Shown: in pieces, positions 5,737 through 7,583 of the stretch
How the letters are laid out: every line of letters begins with the position of its first letter
How positions within the stretch are numbered: the stretch's first letter is position 1
NCBI GenBank assembly: GCA_035642125.1
Contig: DASQSZ010000228.1
Location: 1 to 7,583 of the forward strand
DNA: 7,583 nucleotides
Source: CALAED01 sp937891035
GTDB lineage: Bacteria > Actinomycetota > Actinomycetes > Streptosporangiales > Streptosporangiaceae
Direction: 5' to 3'
Notes under the pieces: model-generated
The model's input: only the letters and a program-made list of their open reading frames with translations
The model's database searches: none
What the model was told of the DNA's origin: nothing
Program-made: the position numbers and the translations under genes

Positions 5737-6762
5737 ATGAGAACGACCGGCAGGTACCGGGCCGCCGCGCGGGTGATCGCCGCGATCGGTGTTGTTTCGC
5801 TCGTCGCCGCCTGTTCCGACAACGTAGGCGGCGCCGCCGGCGGAGGCGACGCCGAAGGTTACCCGGACAAGAACATCACGGTCGTCGTCCCGTTCAGCGC
5901 GGGCGGCCCGACGGACACCGTCACCCGCTTGATCGCCGAGCCGATGGCCGCCAAGCTCGGCACCAAGGTCGTCGTCCAGAACGTCGAGGGCGCGGGCGGC
6001 ACGGTCGCCGCCGGCCAGGTCGCGCGGGACAAGCCCGACGGCTACACCGTGCTCATGCACCACATCGGCATGTCGACGGCGCCCGCCCTGTACCAAGACC
6101 TGGGATACCAGCCGCTCGAGAGCTTCGAAATGGTCGGGCTCGTCACCGAGGTGCCGATGACGGTCGTCGCCCGCAAGGACTTCGCGCCCACGACGCTCCA
6201 GGACCTCGTGACCTACGTGAAGGCGAACGCCAACAAGGTCACGCTCGCCAACGCCGGCATCGGCGCCGCATCCCACCTGTGCGGCCTGCTGTTCCAGACC
6301 GCCACCGGTGTCAAGCTCCAGGAGGTCCCCTACGAGGGCACCGGGCCTGCCCTCACCGACCTCGTCGGCGGCCAGGTCGACTTCATGTGCGACCAGACGA
6401 CCAACACCACCGGGCAGATCTCCGCGGGCAAGGTGAAGGCGTACGCGGTTACCACGCCGGAGCGGGTGAAGAGCCTGCCCAACTTGCCCACCACGACCGA
6501 GGCCGGGCTGCCCCAGCTCAAGGTCAGCGTGTGGCACGGTCTCTACGTCCCGGCCGGCACGCCGCAGGAGGTCGTCCAGAAGCTGTCCGAGGCGCTGAAG
6601 GCGGCACTGGCCGACCAAGGGGTCATCGGCCAGATGGCCAAGCTCGGCACCGCGCCGGTCCCGGCCAGGGACGCGACCCCGCAGGCACACCGGGCCAAGC
6701 TCCAAGAGCAGCTCGGCACCTGGGCAAAGGTCATCTCCAGCGCCGGGGTCAAGGCCTCCTGA
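5737..6762 (+). CDS. tctC: TctC/Bug-family solute-binding lipoprotein of a tripartite tricarboxylate transporter
   Basis: Extracytoplasmic, lipid-anchored binding protein that captures a carboxylate and delivers it to the TctA/TctB membrane parts. The 341-residue protein has Arg residues, a hydrophobic core and the lipobox LVAAC, placing the lipidated Cys at residue 26; a Gly/Ala-rich linker follows. The mature part starts at YPDKNITVVVPFSAGGPTD (42-60), the Bug ligand-loop signature; then GAGGTVAAGQVARDKPDGYT (85-104), AGIGAASHL (173-181) contacting the ligand in relatives, VPYEGTGPALTDLVGGQVDF (197-216), PNLPTTTEAGLP (248-259) and WHGLYVPAGTP (266-276). Length and order are typical of the family. 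Bug proteins bind diverse carboxylates, so sequence alone does not give the ligand; the divergent dehydrogenase favours tartrate, D-malate or a similar C4 acid. First gene of the tctCBA operon, with a strong SD and a structured 5' leader. Confidence 0.93.
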   Translation: MRTTGRYRAAARVIAAIGVVSLVAACSDNVGGAAGGGDAEGYPDKNITVVVPFSAGGPTDTVTRLIAEPMAAKLGTKVVVQNVEGAGGTVAAGQVARDKPDGYTVLMHHIGMSTAPALYQDLGYQPLESFEMVGLVTEVPMTVVARKDFAPTTLQDLVTYVKANANKVTLANAGIGAASHLCGLLFQTATGVKLQEVPYEGTGPALTDLVGGQVDFMCDQTTNTTGQISAGKVKAYAVTTPERVKSLPNLPTTTEAGLPQLKVSVWHGLYVPAGTPQEVVQKLSEALKAALADQGVIGQMAKLGTAPVPARDATPQAHRAKLQEQLGTWAKVISSAGVKAS

Positions 6763-6763
6763 G

Positions 6764-7225
6764 GTGGAGCGCCGCCCATCCTTTCCAGACGTCCTCGCCG
6801 GTGGAATCTTCATCCTGTTCGGTGGCGTATTTGTGGTGGGGTCGCTCGGCTATGGTCTTGGCACCCCACTGCGGATGGGCCCCGGCGCGTTCCCGCTGCT
6901 GGTAGGCGCCACCGTGGCCGGCCTTGGCCTGGCGATCGTCGTCAAGGGACTCATCGCCGGCGAGGTGGTCTCGTTCGGACCGATCCCCTGGCGTGCGGTC
7001 GCCGTCATCGTGCTCGCGGTCCTGTTCTTCGGGTTCACGGTCCGCGGCCTCGGATTCGTACCGACGTCGGCGGTGACCGCCCTGCTCACCACTATGGCCA
7101 GCACACGCGTACGGCTGCTCACGGCCGTGGCCGTGGCCGCCGGGCTGACCGTGGCCGCCACGCTCATCTTCGTCGTCGGACTTCAGCTGCGGATCCCGCT
7201 CTGGGGCCCGTGGCTGGGGCTTTGA
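6764..7225 (+). CDS. tctB: TctB, small membrane subunit of the tripartite tricarboxylate transporter
   Basis: Small integral membrane protein of 153 residues with four predicted hydrophobic segments (about 11-31, 44-65, 76-97 and 118-141), the usual topology and length for TctB. LGTPLRMGPGAFPLLVGA near residues 32-49 contains the RMGPGxFP motif typical of the family. It pairs with TctA in the cytoplasmic membrane to form the secondary, ion-driven transporter fed by TctC. The start is the GTG at 6764, one base after the tctC stop (TGAGGTG); no separate clear SD is seen, so translation is probably coupled to tctC. TctB sequences diverge strongly, and assignment rests on topology, the motif and its position between tctC and tctA. 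Confidence 0.87.
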   Translation: MERRPSFPDVLAGGIFILFGGVFVVGSLGYGLGTPLRMGPGAFPLLVGATVAGLGLAIVVKGLIAGEVVSFGPIPWRAVAVIVLAVLFFGFTVRGLGFVPTSAVTALLTTMASTRVRLLTAVAVAAGLTVAATLIFVVGLQLRIPLWGPWLGL

Positions 7226-7245
7226 CGCGGCATCCGGATTGAGGC

Positions 7246-7583
7246 ATGGACCTTCTCGACAACCTCGCGCTGGGTTTCTCGACTGCCTTTTTGGTCCAGA
7301 ACGTCCTCTACTGCTTCGTGGGAGTGGTGCTCGGGACGGCGGTCGGCGTGCTGCCCGGCATCGGGCCGACGGCGACGGTGGCGATGCTGCTGCCGATCAC
7401 GTTCAACTTCGAGCCGGTGACCGCGCTGATCATGCTGGCCGGCATCTATTACGGCGCACAGTACGGCGGCTCGACGACCGCCATCCTGATCAACCTGCCC
7501 GGTGAGTCGTCGGCGGCGGTCACCGCGCTGGACGGGCACGAGATGGCCCGGCAGGGCCGGGCCGGCGCGGCGCTGGCCGTCGC
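7246..7583 (+). CDS. tctA: TctA, large membrane subunit of the tripartite tricarboxylate transporter; 3' partial
   Basis: The reading frame from the ATG at 7246 stays open to the window end, giving 112 residues of a protein normally about 500 long with about 12 membrane segments. It is unmistakably TctA: GVLPGIGPTATVAMLLPITF (34-53) is the first conserved membrane loop, followed by AGIYYGAQYGGSTTAILINL (65-84), then PGESSAAVTALDGHEMARQG (85-104). It forms the translocation channel with TctB. The gene starts 20 bases after the tctB stop. A GAGG directly before the ATG is too close to be a good SD, though GGATTGAGG gives some purine content. The transcription unit tctC-tctB-tctA continues past the right edge. 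Confidence 0.93.
   Translation, partial: MDLLDNLALGFSTAFLVQNVLYCFVGVVLGTAVGVLPGIGPTATVAMLLPITFNFEPVTALIMLAGIYYGAQYGGSTTAILINLPGESSAAVTALDGHEMARQGRAGAALAV

Noticed and set aside
5626..6813. Upstream extension of the dehydrogenase frame to a 748-residue minus-strand protein
   Set aside because: The extension is antisense to tctC, of low-complexity Gly/Arg/Asp composition, and the family's N-terminus begins exactly at the ATG at 5625.

Overview
This window is high-GC DNA with strongly GC-biased third codon positions, frequent GTG starts, long spurious antisense frames and closely packed genes. That pattern, together with the protein families present (a helical-repeat ATPase/cyclase-type regulator, small nucleotidyl-cyclase-like proteins, a Crp/Fnr regulator and a TTT carboxylate transporter), points to an actinobacterium, probably a Streptomyces- or Streptosporangium-like filamentous genus. 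This is inferred from composition and gene content; there is no rRNA or other taxonomic marker.

Left part (1-2912), signalling. The window opens inside a large protein whose C-terminal alpha-helical (TPR-like) region ends at 948. It overlaps by 4 bases (GTGA) a 188-residue class III nucleotidyl-cyclase-like protein in which several catalytic residues are replaced. Facing it across an 8-base gap is a second, different cyclase-like protein (1520-2149, minus). Upstream of that on the same strand is a Crp/Fnr-family regulator (2220-2912, minus). The two minus-strand genes are separated by a strong 20-bp-arm hairpin (2198-2239) that contains the regulator's stop codon. Cyclase-fold proteins beside a regulator with a well-conserved cyclic-nucleotide-binding cassette suggest a small cyclic-nucleotide or regulatory module, but this is inference.

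Middle (2913-4566). A 270-base intergenic region carries two adjacent copies of a 20-bp repeat (2948-2987), each with a TCACA Crp-type half-site, just upstream of the Crp/Fnr gene. These are candidate autoregulatory operators. Next comes an exported protein of the pyroglutamyl-peptidase I (C15) fold with Ser at the position of the catalytic Cys. Its gene converges on the following dehydrogenase gene, and the 85-base gap between them carries a 7-bp tandem repeat.

Right part (4567-7583), carboxylate uptake and catabolism. A minus-strand tartrate/D-malate dehydrogenase-type enzyme is transcribed divergently from a tctC-tctB-tctA operon, the three parts of a tripartite tricarboxylate transporter (lipoprotein binding protein, small 4-TM subunit, large 12-TM subunit cut by the window edge). 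The 111-base shared control region holds a near-palindrome centred on GTATAC, a CGCATTTG/CAAATGCG inverted repeat and a strong Shine-Dalgarno site for tctC. The simplest reading is that the transporter imports tartrate, D-malate or a related hydroxy-dicarboxylate, which the dehydrogenase then oxidises.
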